Source: Porticoccaceae bacterium UBA1989 (lineage in GTDB: Bacteria; Pseudomonadota; Gammaproteobacteria; Pseudomonadales; Porticoccaceae). Taken from it: a stretch of 11,871 bases of DNA. A program made the translations under genes and the position numbers. Location: positions 1-11,871 of the forward strand of contig DDDD01000136.1 of assembly GCA_002335945.1 (NCBI GenBank). The letters are read 5' to 3'. Of the stretch, positions 1-7,601 are shown piece by piece. Each line of letters begins with the position of its first letter. Position 1 is the stretch's first letter. The notes beneath the pieces were generated by a model. The model saw only the letters and a program-made list of their open reading frames with translations, made no database searches and was not told where the DNA came from.

Positions 1-19
1 AAAATAATTGAATTATTTT
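1..19. terminator. AT-rich palindrome downstream of polA, possible weak terminator
   Basis: A perfect inverted repeat: AAAATAATT (1-9), a central G, then AATTATTTT (11-19). It lies 14 bases past the polA stop codon. On the minus strand, transcripts leaving polA would form an A/U hairpin ending in U residues. The stem has no G or C pairs, so it would be a weak terminator at best, and the window edge hides what lies beyond. Confidence 0.3.
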
Positions 20-32
20 TCATTTGACCGAA

Positions 33-2813
33 TTAATGGGCCTCATCCCAGTTATCCCCTACACCTACGTCCACCACTAATGGAACTAACAGCTCGGCTG
101 CAGACTCCATACGCTCGGTAAGACCCAGCTTAACTTCTTCTAACTCGGACTCTGGCACTTCCAGCACGAGTTCATCATGTACCTGCATGATCATGCGACT
201 TTTAAGCCCGCTACTCTCTAACCAGCTGTCCACATTAATCATGGCGATTTTAATAATATCTGCTGCCGTGCCCTGCATCGGCGCATTAATCGCCGTGCGT
301 TCGGCCCCCTGGCGTAGCATGCCGTTTCGGGCATTGATCTCGGGTAGGTACAGTCGACGGCCGTATACGGTTTCGACGTAGCCATTTTCGGCGGCACTGT
401 GGCGAATATTGTTCATATAGTTTTGCACCCCCGGATAGCGGGCAAAATACAGCTCGATATATTCAGCGGCCTGCTTGCGACCAATATTTAGTTGCCGCGC
501 CAAGCCAAAGGCTGACATGCCATAGATTAAACCAAAGTTAATGGCTTTGGCGCTGCGGCGCTGATCAATAGTGACTGCCTCTGTCTCAACACCAAACACT
601 TCGGCGGCGGTGGCTCGGTGAATATCTTGGCCCGCGGCAAAGGCACTGAGCAAACTTGGGTCTTCTGACAGGTGGGCCATAATGCGCAGCTCAATCTGAG
701 AGTAATCGGCGGCCACTAACTTGCTTCCCGGCGAGGCGATAAAGGCCTGACGTACTCGTCGACCTTCGGCTGTCCGAATGGGGATATTTTGCAGATTTGG
801 ATCAGAGGATGACAGTCTGCCTGTTGCGGTACCAGCCTGGTGATACGAGGTGTGGATGCGCTTGGTGGTCGGGTTAATCATGGTGGGCAATTTGTCGGTG
901 TAGGTCGACTTTAGCTTGGCCAATCCGCGATGTTCCAAGATTACTTTTGGCAGTGGATACTCAAGAGCCAACTCTTGCAAGACTTCTTCTTTAGTCGAAG
1001 GCGCGCCTTTGGCAGTCTTTTTCAAAACGGGAATTTCTAGTTTGGTGAAAAGTATTTCCCCAAGCTGTTTGGGGGATGCCAAGTTAAATTCCTGACCGGC
1101 TAGGTCCCATGCCTGAGTTTCTAATTCGGCAAGTCGCTCTGACAACTCCTGACTCTGAGTAAACAATAATGTGTCGTCAACTTTTGCACCGGTGCGCTCG
1201 ATACGCGACAAGACAGATATGAGCGGCAACTCAATCTCTGTAAAAACTTTTTCTAGCGTCGGGTGATTGCAGACCTGTGGCCAGAGTGCATCATGAAGTC
1301 TCAGGGTGATATCGGCGTCTTCGGCAGCATAGGGACCTGCCTCTTCTAACGGTACCTGATTAAAGGTTATCTGGGCTGCGCCCTTCCCTGCTACATCGGT
1401 AAAACTGGTGGTGGCTTGATCTAGGTACTTTAGAGCAAGGCTATCCATATCATGACGGGTCGCCACGGAATCTAGCACATAGGATTCGAGCATGGTGTCG
1501 AAGGCAATGCCCTGTAAATGAATACCATGCTGGGCCAAAACGCTCATATCGTATTTTAAGTTTTGGCCTACTTTTTTTATTTCTGGATTTTCTAAAAGAG
1601 GTTTTATACTTTCTAAAACATAGTCTTTAGATAGCTGATCTGGTGCGCCTAAGTAGTCATGGCCAAATGGGATATAGGCTGCCTGATTTGGCGCTGTTGC
1701 AATAGAGATGCCTACAAGTTCTGCACGCATGTAATCTAAACTGGTAGTTTCTGTGTCTACGGCTACCAGGGTTGCAGTCGTGATTTTTTCCATCCAATTG
1801 GAAAAATGTTTTTTTGTTAAAACGGTTTGATAATCTTTTTCGCTGTCATCCTCCTCTGACGCAAGCATCTCCTCTAGAGGCTCGTCAGACGCCGCCTCTG
1901 TTACTGAGGTCAGTTCGAAACTGGCAGGGGTATTGATTTCTGCTGTCGCTTCTTCAATCCAGGTTTTAAATTCCATGTCTTTGAAGAGCCCTAAAAGTAC
2001 GGCCTGATCTGGCTCGCCATTTTTTAGCTCACCCAAGGGCATGGGCATTTCAACATCTGTTTTTATGGTGGCTAAGGTATAGGAGAGATAAGCGAGTTCT
2101 TTGTGCTCTTCTAGTTTGGGAGCCATTTTTTTCGCACCACGAAACTCTAGGGCTGCCACTTCATCGAGGCGTGCATAGATATTATCCAGAGAGCCGAGTC
2201 CCTGTAATAATCCCAATGCGGTTTTTTCCCCGACACCGGGTACGCCGGGAATGTTGTCTGACTTGTCGCCCAGTAACGCGAGATAATCAATAATCAATTC
2301 CGGTGGAATACCAAACTTTTCTATCACCCCTTCCCTGTCCAATAATGTATTGGTCATGGTGTTAACGAGCGTGATATGTTCGTTGACCATCTGGGCAATA
2401 TCTTTATCGCCGGTAGAAATAATCACTGGCTGTTCTGCTGCAGTTGCCTCTAAAGCGAGGGTACCAATAACGTCATCCGCCTCCACGCCATCGATGACTA
2501 ACATGGGCAAACCCATGGCTTGAATAATATTATGGATGGGTTCTATTTGACTGCGTAACTCATCGGGCATTGAGGGACGATTGGCTTTGTATTCGGGATA
2601 GATATCGTCACGGAACGTTTTGCCTTTGGCATCAAAGACCACCACCAGGGTGCTCTCGGGATAATCTTTTTGCAGGCGGCGCATCATATTAATCACGCCT
2701 TTGACTGCACCGGTTGGGTTGCCTTTGCTGTTGGTCAGCGGTGGCAGTGCATGAAAGGCTCGGTAGAGATAGGAGGAGCCATCGACAAGTATTACCGGGA
2801 TTTTAGTAGACAT
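33..2813 (-). CDS. polA: DNA polymerase I
   Basis: Cytoplasmic DNA polymerase I, which removes RNA primers and fills gaps in lagging-strand synthesis and excision repair. It has the full three-domain layout. Numbered from the GTG at 2840, the N-terminal 5' nuclease (about 12-300) carries LVDGSSYLYRA, the acidic GVEADDV and TGDKD segments, and GDKSDNIPGVPGVGEKTA. After an acidic linker (about 305-337) comes a proofreading 3'-5' exonuclease with D362/E364 (DTET), D431 and Y504/D508. The polymerase domain has motif A (DYSQIELR, D712), motif B (K765, F769, Y773) and motif C (VHDE, D889/E890). All three activities should therefore be intact. The frame extends to a GTG at 2838-2840 (935 residues), with further ATGs at 2822 and 2813. 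I chose 2813 (926 residues) because it matches the E. coli N-terminus and has a short GGA upstream; the others have no visible Shine-Dalgarno. znuA ends just upstream on the same strand. Confidence 0.97.
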   Translation of the reverse strand: MSTKIPVILVDGSSYLYRAFHALPPLTNSKGNPTGAVKGVINMMRRLQKDYPESTLVVVFDAKGKTFRDDIYPEYKANRPSMPDELRSQIEPIHNIIQAMGLPMLVIDGVEADDVIGTLALEATAAEQPVIISTGDKDIAQMVNEHITLVNTMTNTLLDREGVIEKFGIPPELIIDYLALLGDKSDNIPGVPGVGEKTALGLLQGLGSLDNIYARLDEVAALEFRGAKKMAPKLEEHKELAYLSYTLATIKTDVEMPMPLGELKNGEPDQAVLLGLFKDMEFKTWIEEATAEINTPASFELTSVTEAASDEPLEEMLASEEDDSEKDYQTVLTKKHFSNWMEKITTATLVAVDTETTSLDYMRAELVGISIATAPNQAAYIPFGHDYLGAPDQLSKDYVLESIKPLLENPEIKKVGQNLKYDMSVLAQHGIHLQGIAFDTMLESYVLDSVATRHDMDSLALKYLDQATTSFTDVAGKGAAQITFNQVPLEEAGPYAAEDADITLRLHDALWPQVCNHPTLEKVFTEIELPLISVLSRIERTGAKVDDTLLFTQSQELSERLAELETQAWDLAGQEFNLASPKQLGEILFTKLEIPVLKKTAKGAPSTKEEVLQELALEYPLPKVILEHRGLAKLKSTYTDKLPTMINPTTKRIHTSYHQAGTATGRLSSSDPNLQNIPIRTAEGRRVRQAFIASPGSKLVAADYSQIELRIMAHLSEDPSLLSAFAAGQDIHRATAAEVFGVETEAVTIDQRRSAKAINFGLIYGMSAFGLARQLNIGRKQAAEYIELYFARYPGVQNYMNNIRHSAAENGYVETVYGRRLYLPEINARNGMLRQGAERTAINAPMQGTAADIIKIAMINVDSWLESSGLKSRMIMQVHDELVLEVPESELEEVKLGLTERMESAAELLVPLVVDVGVGDNWDEAH

Positions 2814-2862
2814 ATTTTCCATGGGTTTAGGCTGAGACACTGAGGTTTAAAGCATACATTAT

Positions 2863-3777
2863 TTAGTCGAAGCAGGCCTTAAATTGGGCGACTAGACTGT
2901 GCATAAATTGCGAATATGCCTGCTCGTTTAACGGCTGATCAAAGCCCTGGGGGGCCAACGGCTGCAGTGGTAGCTGTAAGGATTGCGCCATGACCTGGGC
3001 ATCTTTATCGCCATACTGTGGCTCGACAAAAATACATTGAGCCCTACCCTCCACTGCTGCCTGACGAAGTTGATACTGGGTTTTGGCACCCTGCTGGGCA
3101 CCGCTAGCATCACGAATTGACAGGCTGGGCTGCAGCTTAAAAGCTGAGACAAAATGACCAAAGGCATCGTGGTGGCTAAGGTAATTCTGGCTCGCGTATG
3201 GCTGTAACTGTTCCTGCAACTGGGCTATCTGGGCTGCACTGATAATATCTGCTGCCGGCATGCCGAACTGAGCCTGAATACGCTTGCCAATAATATTGGC
3301 ATTGTGGGGGTTTAACCAAACATGAGGGTCCCTGGTTAGGTCCCGGTGGCGGGTGCTGTCTTGGCTTTTTTCCTGCTCTTTGCCGTCATGGTGCTCAGCG
3401 CTTAAGTGCCTTAAGGGCAGATCAAGAACAGTCATGAGCTTATTGCCGGGTAGTTTCTTGAATGTTTTTGCCACTCGGGCTTCAAAATCCTCGCCAATCC
3501 AGATGACCAGGTCGGCCTGATCAATTTTACGCAGGGCAGAGACCTGCAGCGATAGGTCATGGCCAGACTGGCCGCTAGATTGCAGATATTCAACGGTAGC
3601 TGAGCCGCCCAGAGCAGATTTGGCGATGATCGCCAAGGGTTTAATCGTAGTAATAACCAGTGGAACCGAGGACTGAGTGCTCTGGGCGTTGGCTATTGAG
3701 CTCAGAAACATTATAGATAGCGCGATAGGCAGGACTAAAAATAGGCTTATAACGTTATATTGTATCTTTATTTTCAT
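2863..3777 (-). CDS. znuA: Zinc ABC transporter, periplasmic zinc-binding protein ZnuA
   Basis: Cluster A-I solute-binding protein that captures Zn2+ in the periplasm and delivers it to the ZnuBC membrane complex. The 304-residue product starts with a signal peptide (hydrophobic about 10-29) ending in ANA-Q, with likely cleavage after A31. The three family zinc ligands are present: H73 (GHDLSL), H152 (DPHVWLNP) and H203 (HHDAFGHF). A short charged His-containing loop (about 124-148: HH, HRH) precedes the second ligand, as in ZnuA rather than manganese-type proteins. C248 and C302 are spaced like the conserved ZnuA disulfide. The start codon follows an AGAGAAG ribosome site. The gene is divergent from zur-znuCB across a Zur box, so it should be derepressed when zinc is scarce. 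Its stop lies 22 bases before the longest possible polA start and no terminator is visible between them. Confidence 0.95.
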   Translation of the reverse strand: MKIKIQYNVISLFLVLPIALSIMFLSSIANAQSTQSSVPLVITTIKPLAIIAKSALGGSATVEYLQSSGQSGHDLSLQVSALRKIDQADLVIWIGEDFEARVAKTFKKLPGNKLMTVLDLPLRHLSAEHHDGKEQEKSQDSTRHRDLTRDPHVWLNPHNANIIGKRIQAQFGMPAADIISAAQIAQLQEQLQPYASQNYLSHHDAFGHFVSAFKLQPSLSIRDASGAQQGAKTQYQLRQAAVEGRAQCIFVEPQYGDKDAQVMAQSLQLPLQPLAPQGFDQPLNEQAYSQFMHSLVAQFKACFD

Positions 3778-3860
3778 ATTCTTCTCTTGAATTGCCTACT
3801 TAACCTTTACCAGACTTTTAAATCAGTACCTATTGCTGTTAAAGGGTTCATTCATTTACA

Positions 3861-3883
3861 TTAATGTTATATTATAACGTAAC
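3861..3883. promoter_or_regulatory. Zur operator in the znuA/zur divergent promoter region
   Basis: The core GTTATATTATAAC (3866-3878) is a perfect 13-base palindrome centred on T3872. The flanking bases extend it to a 23-base site that agrees with the known gammaproteobacterial Zur consensus (AATGTTATAnTATAACATT core) at most positions. On the minus strand the box contains a perfect TATAAT (3871-3876), a plausible -10 for znuA with no good -35. On the plus strand TTTACA (3855-3860) resembles a -35, without a well-spaced -10. Zn-loaded Zur bound here would block both divergent units, including zur itself. Confidence 0.85.
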
Positions 3884-3905
3884 ACTTTATTAAAGCCGAT
3901 CTTTT

Positions 3906-4406
3906 ATGCTGACAAATTCACGCTTAGTCCATCAGGCCCACGATCATGGGCGCTGTATTAATGCTGCCCTAACCCGTGCCTTGGATCTCTGCGTCGAGCG
4001 CAAAGCCCGCATGACGCCTACTCGTGAGGCGGTACTGCGGCTACTCTGGCAAAGCCATCAGCCTCTGGGGGCCTATCAGCTTCAGGATCAGCTGGCGACC
4101 CTGCTAGACAAAACAATCGCGCCGCCGACAGTGTATAGAGCCATTGAGTTTCTACTGCAACTTGGCCTGATCCATCGAATTGCTTCGTTAAATGCCTATA
4201 TTGGCTGCCCTTTTCCCAATAGCGACCATAGTAATCTATTTATGATCTGCAATAACTGTGGCAGTGCCGCCGAGGTGGCGCATGCGTCCATCAATGAGCT
4301 GCTGCAGACGGCCAGTGATAAGGCGAATTTTACACTACAGTCCCAGACACTTGAACTTTTTGGTCTCTGTCCACAATGTGCCAGCATCGAGAATGAATCG
4401 AAATGA
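3906..4406 (+). CDS. zur: Zinc uptake regulator Zur (Fur family)
   Basis: Fur-family repressor that binds DNA when loaded with zinc and shuts off zinc import. In the 166 residues, the N-terminal winged helix-turn-helix spans about 20-95, with MTPTREAVLRLL and the recognition segment APPTVYRAIEFLLQLGLIHRI. The C-terminal dimerisation/metal domain has two CxxC pairs, C115/C118 and C155/C158, forming the structural zinc site. Candidate sensing-site ligands equivalent to those of E. coli Zur are C101, H108 and E123, with H90 nearby. The His-rich C-terminal tail of E. coli Zur is absent. The ATG at 3906 lacks a clear Shine-Dalgarno, but the early HDHGRCI segment resembles the N-terminus I recall for Pseudomonas Zur, which supports this start. 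The gene lies directly after the Zur box and its stop overlaps the znuC start (ATGA), so it is probably autoregulated. Confidence 0.95.
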   Translation: MLTNSRLVHQAHDHGRCINAALTRALDLCVERKARMTPTREAVLRLLWQSHQPLGAYQLQDQLATLLDKTIAPPTVYRAIEFLLQLGLIHRIASLNAYIGCPFPNSDHSNLFMICNNCGSAAEVAHASINELLQTASDKANFTLQSQTLELFGLCPQCASIENESK

Positions 4407-5167
4407 TGAATAAGCCACTAATTAGCTTAAATGGCGTGAATAAGGCCTTTCAGGGTCAGGATGTGCTGCAAAATATCTCTTTTGTGGTGAATCCAGGGGA
4501 AATTACCACATTAATTGGGCCCAATGGCGCAGGCAAGTCGACGCTGGTGCGGATTATGTTGGGTTTGATTGAGCCAGATTCGGGCTCTGTAGTCTCTGCC
4601 CAGGATCTGCGGATTGGTTATATGCCGCAAAAACTCAACATTGACCCTACGCTACCCATCTCTACCTGCCGCTTTTTACAGCTGGCCAATATGTCTCATG
4701 ATGCTTGCCACGAGGCGCTTGCCCTTGTGGGTATTAGCCATTTGTCGGCGACGCCTATCCAAAAACTGTCGGGTGGTGAGGTACAGAGGGCGCTGCTAGC
4801 TCGAGCTATTCTCCGCAAACCCAATTTATTGGTACTCGATGAGCCAGTGCAGGGTGTCGATGTTAATGGTCAGAATGCCCTTTATAAGATGATTGGCGAC
4901 CTGAGCAAGACCTTGAGCTGCGCGGTACTAATGGTTTCCCATGACTTACATATTGTTATGTCGGCGACCGATCAAGTTATCTGCCTCAATCATCATATTT
5001 GCTGTCAGGGGCGCCCGGAACAGGTGGCCCAGGACCCCGCTTATTTGGATATTTTTGGCCAGACGGCTATCTATGCCCACAACCATGATCACAAACACAG
5101 CCTGCATGGTGAGGTGTTGGATGCTGATGGTGTGCACAGGCACGGGGAGGGCTGCCAACATGATTGA
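4403..5167 (+). CDS. znuC: Zinc ABC transporter, ATP-binding protein ZnuC
   Basis: Cytoplasmic ATPase that powers zinc import through ZnuB. The 254-residue protein has the expected ABC elements in order: Walker A GPNGAGKST (39-47), Q-loop near MPQK (74-77), signature LSGGE (122-126), Walker B LLVLDEP (142-148) and the H-loop His180 (VSHD). The last 29 residues form a His-rich tail (eight His and C251), a feature also known in other gammaproteobacterial ZnuC proteins and possibly a zinc-binding region. The start ATG at 4403 overlaps the zur stop by four bases; a second ATG follows immediately (4406). A GAGAA lies upstream as a modest ribosome site. The 3' end overlaps znuB by eight bases, so zur, znuC and znuB are almost certainly co-transcribed and translationally coupled. 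Confidence 0.95.
   Translation: MMNKPLISLNGVNKAFQGQDVLQNISFVVNPGEITTLIGPNGAGKSTLVRIMLGLIEPDSGSVVSAQDLRIGYMPQKLNIDPTLPISTCRFLQLANMSHDACHEALALVGISHLSATPIQKLSGGEVQRALLARAILRKPNLLVLDEPVQGVDVNGQNALYKMIGDLSKTLSCAVLMVSHDLHIVMSATDQVICLNHHICCQGRPEQVAQDPAYLDIFGQTAIYAHNHDHKHSLHGEVLDADGVHRHGEGCQHD
5144..5151 (+). promoter_or_regulatory. Strong ribosome binding site of znuB inside znuC
   Basis: GGGGAGGG lies eight bases before the ATG at 5160 and fixes the znuB start inside the last codons of znuC. The same frame is open upstream to about 4941, but that part is a shadow of znuC. Confidence 0.75.
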
Positions 5168-5945
5168 TTTTCTACTCTATGCCCTGCTGGCTGGACTTGG
5201 TGTCGCACTGGTGGCCGGGCCTCTGGGCTGTTTTGTGGTCTGGCGACGGATGGCTTATTTTGGTGACACCTTAGCCCATAGTGCTCTGTTAGGGGTTTCG
5301 CTGGGTGTACTGCTGGATATTAATCTGAGTATTACTGTGACGGCAGTACCGCTACTGATGGCACTGGGACTGGTGTATTTGGAACAGCGTGGGATTTTAT
5401 CCCTGGATACCTTACTGGGTATTCTGTCTCACTCTGCACTGGCGACTGGTCTGGTGGTTATTTCGCTGCTGCCAGATGTGCGAATCGACCTGATGTCACT
5501 GTTGTTTGGTGATTTACTCTCAGTAACAATCAATGATCTCTGGGTTATCTATGGGGTAGCGACGGCAGTGCTGCTATTACTCGGCCTGCTGTGGAAGCAG
5601 CTGATCAATATTACGGTCGATCCTGAGTTGGCGGCAGTGGAGGGCACGAATGTGGTTCTGGTGCGCACCGCGCTGATGCTGGTGACCGCGTTGGTTATTG
5701 CTATTGCCATGAAGGTTGTTGGGGTGCTGTTAATAACCGCTTTATTGATTATCCCGGCGGCAACGGCTCGTCGTGTCAGCCAAACCCCAGAACAGATGGC
5801 CGTGGCGGCCAGTGTTATCGCCATGCTCTGTGTGGTGATGGGGTTGGCCGTCTCCTGGTATACCGACGCACCAGCTGGCCCTGCTGTGGTGCTATGTGCG
5901 GCGCTGCTCTTTATGCTGTCACTGGGTTTCAGGCAGCGCACTTAA
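5160..5945 (+). CDS. znuB: Zinc ABC transporter, membrane permease ZnuB
   Basis: Inner-membrane permease of the ABC-3 family that forms the zinc channel and pairs with ZnuC. The 261 residues are almost entirely hydrophobic, with about eight membrane segments. Family landmarks are the N-terminal GPLGCFVVWRRMAYFGDTLAHSALLGV and the late LITALLIIPAATARRVS segment. The length is typical. The start at 5160 (MIDFLLYALLAG) matches the family N-terminus and has a very good ribosome site; starting further upstream would add residues encoded by znuC in another frame. The gene is the last of zur-znuC-znuB and ends 17 bases before the converging SCO gene. Confidence 0.95.
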   Translation: MIDFLLYALLAGLGVALVAGPLGCFVVWRRMAYFGDTLAHSALLGVSLGVLLDINLSITVTAVPLLMALGLVYLEQRGILSLDTLLGILSHSALATGLVVISLLPDVRIDLMSLLFGDLLSVTINDLWVIYGVATAVLLLLGLLWKQLINITVDPELAAVEGTNVVLVRTALMLVTALVIAIAMKVVGVLLITALLIIPAATARRVSQTPEQMAVAASVIAMLCVVMGLAVSWYTDAPAGPAVVLCAALLFMLSLGFRQRT

Positions 5946-5952
5946 CCCCGAG

Positions 5953-5977
5953 TCCGCGCCCTTTAGAAGGTCGCGGA
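5953..5977. terminator. Hairpin between converging znuB and SCO genes
   Basis: TCCGCG (5953-5958) pairs with CGCGGA (5972-5977), and CCTT (5960-5963) pairs with AAGG (5967-5970). This gives ten base pairs with one C-T mismatch and a three-base loop. The hairpin starts after the znuB stop and overlaps the last codons of the SCO gene. Neither side has a run of T, so it is not a classical intrinsic terminator; it may still slow or end transcription, or protect 3' ends from both directions. Confidence 0.4.
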
Positions 5978-6601
5978 AATTGATCGCCAAGTACTGCGGA
6001 GGGTGGTTTCCATATGAGGCGCTTTAAAGAATCCATGATAATGGCCTTTGGGATTGATCAATACCATCTGGGTACTATGGTCCATCGTGTAGTCTTCACC
6101 TTCTAAGGGCACCTTGTTATAGGCGACGTTGAGCTCTGCGGTTAAACGACGAATAAGATGCTTATTGCCAGTAACGCCAATAAATTCTTCATTGAAGTAG
6201 GGCACATACTCGGCCAACGTTTCAACCGTATCGCGCTCGGGATCCAGTGAGATCATTACAATCTGCAACCGTTCCTTCTCGCTGTCTTTCATCTTACTGT
6301 AGGTGTCGTTGAGTACCGCTAGGGTTGTGGGACAGATATCGGGGCAGTTGGTGAAGCCAAAAAATACCATGGTCCAGACATCTTGCATCCGCGCGATGTT
6401 AAACACTTCACCGCGGTGATCGACGAGTTCGAAATCACTAAAAATTCTTGGCTGGTTCAACACAATGGCGCCATTAGCTCGCAGCTGGTCGTCATTCATG
6501 GTGACCGGTTGATTCATGCGCCAAATAAAGCCGTAAACCACGAGCAATATAAAGGCTACAACCATGATTACGGTGCGACGAATCGCTGCTTTCTGTTCCA
6601 T
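5963..6601 (-). CDS. SCO1/SenC family copper protein for cytochrome oxidase assembly
   Basis: Membrane-anchored thioredoxin-fold protein that binds copper or acts as a thiol reductant in building the CuA centre of cytochrome c oxidase subunit II. In the 212 residues there is one N-terminal membrane segment (about 10-27) followed by a periplasmic domain. The copper ligands of the family are present: C86 and C90 in TNCPDICP and H175 in TMDHST. The supporting segments FFGFTNCPDICPTTL and ISLDPERDT are typical. The start is preceded by AAGGA at good spacing. It is the last gene of the minus-strand assembly group SURF1-CxxxC protein-cyoE-SCO, 76 bases after cyoE, which fits a role in oxidase maturation. 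Confidence 0.93.
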   Translation of the reverse strand: MEQKAAIRRTVIMVVAFILLVVYGFIWRMNQPVTMNDDQLRANGAIVLNQPRIFSDFELVDHRGEVFNIARMQDVWTMVFFGFTNCPDICPTTLAVLNDTYSKMKDSEKERLQIVMISLDPERDTVETLAEYVPYFNEEFIGVTGNKHLIRRLTAELNVAYNKVPLEGEDYTMDHSTQMVLINPKGHYHGFFKAPHMETTLRSTWRSISATF

Positions 6602-6677
6602 TTTTCTGTCCTTTATTACGCTGTGAGTGACGCCGCCGGTTTTAAACTTACGTATTGATGAGCTGAATGTGTCTGCT

Positions 6678-7577
6678 TTAGGCTATATAAAGTACTTTTT
6701 CGATCAGGTAATGGTCCACTAGCATCAGGGCAAACAGGACCATTAAGTAAATAATTGAGAATCGGAAGGTTTTCATGCCACTGTCTTTGTCGAACCACAT
6801 AACCACGGCCCAATACAGAAAACGAGCGCCCAATAACAATGAGCCGGCCAGATACAGCCAGCCAAACATGCCGGTTAGGTAGGGCAATATGGTAACAACA
6901 ATCAGCATCACGGTGTACAGCAGGATATTAATCTTGGTGTATCGCTCGCCATGGGTCACGGGTAGCATGGGAATGTTGGCTTTGGCGTATTCCTCTTTAC
7001 GGTGTATCGCTAGAGCCCAGAAATGTGGCGGGGTCCAGGCAAAGATAATCAGCACGAGAAGCAGGGCATTGTGATGTATCTCTCCGGTCACGGCTACCCA
7101 GCCTAATAGGGGTGGCGCGGCGCCGGCTAGACCGCCAATCACGATATTCTGTGGCGTGGCACGCTTTAAATACATGGTGTACACGAAGGCGTAGCCAACA
7201 GATGAGGCCAACGTTAGCCAGGCGGTGAGCACATTAGTGAACACTAGCAAAATAGCCATACCTGCAAGGCCAGTAACAGTGGCAAATATCACTGCTTGTT
7301 GGGGGTCGAGGCGTCCCTGAGCGATAGGGCGGTTAGCGGTACGTGCCATTTTGTCGTCTACATTGCGATCGACAATATGATTAACGGCGGCCGCAGAGCC
7401 TGCGCAGAGTGCGATACCCAGATTTCCAAAGACAAAGATTTCCCAGGGAATAAACCCATCTGTCGCCAGCAGCATGCCGATCACGGAGGTCAGTATCATC
7501 AGGGCGACAACATTCGGCTTGCAGAGCTCTAAATAATCGCGCCAGGTGACTGTAGTGGTCGTATCAACGTCAGACAT
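6678..7577 (-). CDS. cyoE: Protoheme IX farnesyltransferase (heme O synthase)
   Basis: Integral membrane UbiA-family prenyltransferase that adds a farnesyl group to protoheme to give heme O, the precursor of heme A. It is also called ctaB in aa3-oxidase clusters. The 299-residue product has about nine membrane segments. The first Asp-rich motif is N66-x3-D70-x3-D74 followed by MARTANRP (77-84). Further family landmarks are YTMYLKR (133-139), WTPPHFWALAI (181-191) and the basic loop HRKEEYAKANIPMLPV. A weak GGGA precedes the ATG. It lies 24 bases after the CxxxC protein gene. In the Pseudomonas cluster as I recall it, a heme A synthase gene sits just upstream; here it is missing. Confidence 0.96.
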   Translation of the reverse strand: MSDVDTTTTVTWRDYLELCKPNVVALMILTSVIGMLLATDGFIPWEIFVFGNLGIALCAGSAAAVNHIVDRNVDDKMARTANRPIAQGRLDPQQAVIFATVTGLAGMAILLVFTNVLTAWLTLASSVGYAFVYTMYLKRATPQNIVIGGLAGAAPPLLGWVAVTGEIHHNALLLVLIIFAWTPPHFWALAIHRKEEYAKANIPMLPVTHGERYTKINILLYTVMLIVVTILPYLTGMFGWLYLAGSLLLGARFLYWAVVMWFDKDSGMKTFRFSIIYLMVLFALMLVDHYLIEKVLYIA

Positions 7578-7601
7578 TATTTTTTCCCAGATGAACAGTT
7601 G

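Noticed and set aside
3778..3860. Possible riboswitch or leader in the znuA 5' region
   Set aside because: No stable hairpin or known motif is visible in this AT-rich stretch, and the Zur box already explains regulation.
4941..5159. N-terminal extension of the znuB frame by 73 residues
   Set aside because: It lies wholly within znuC in another frame, does not look like permease sequence, and a strong ribosome site plus family N-terminus place the start at 5160.
5549..5941. 130-residue minus-strand open frame opposite znuB
   Set aside because: Low-complexity Ala/Thr/Ser composition typical of a shadow of a hydrophobic gene; znuB is certain.
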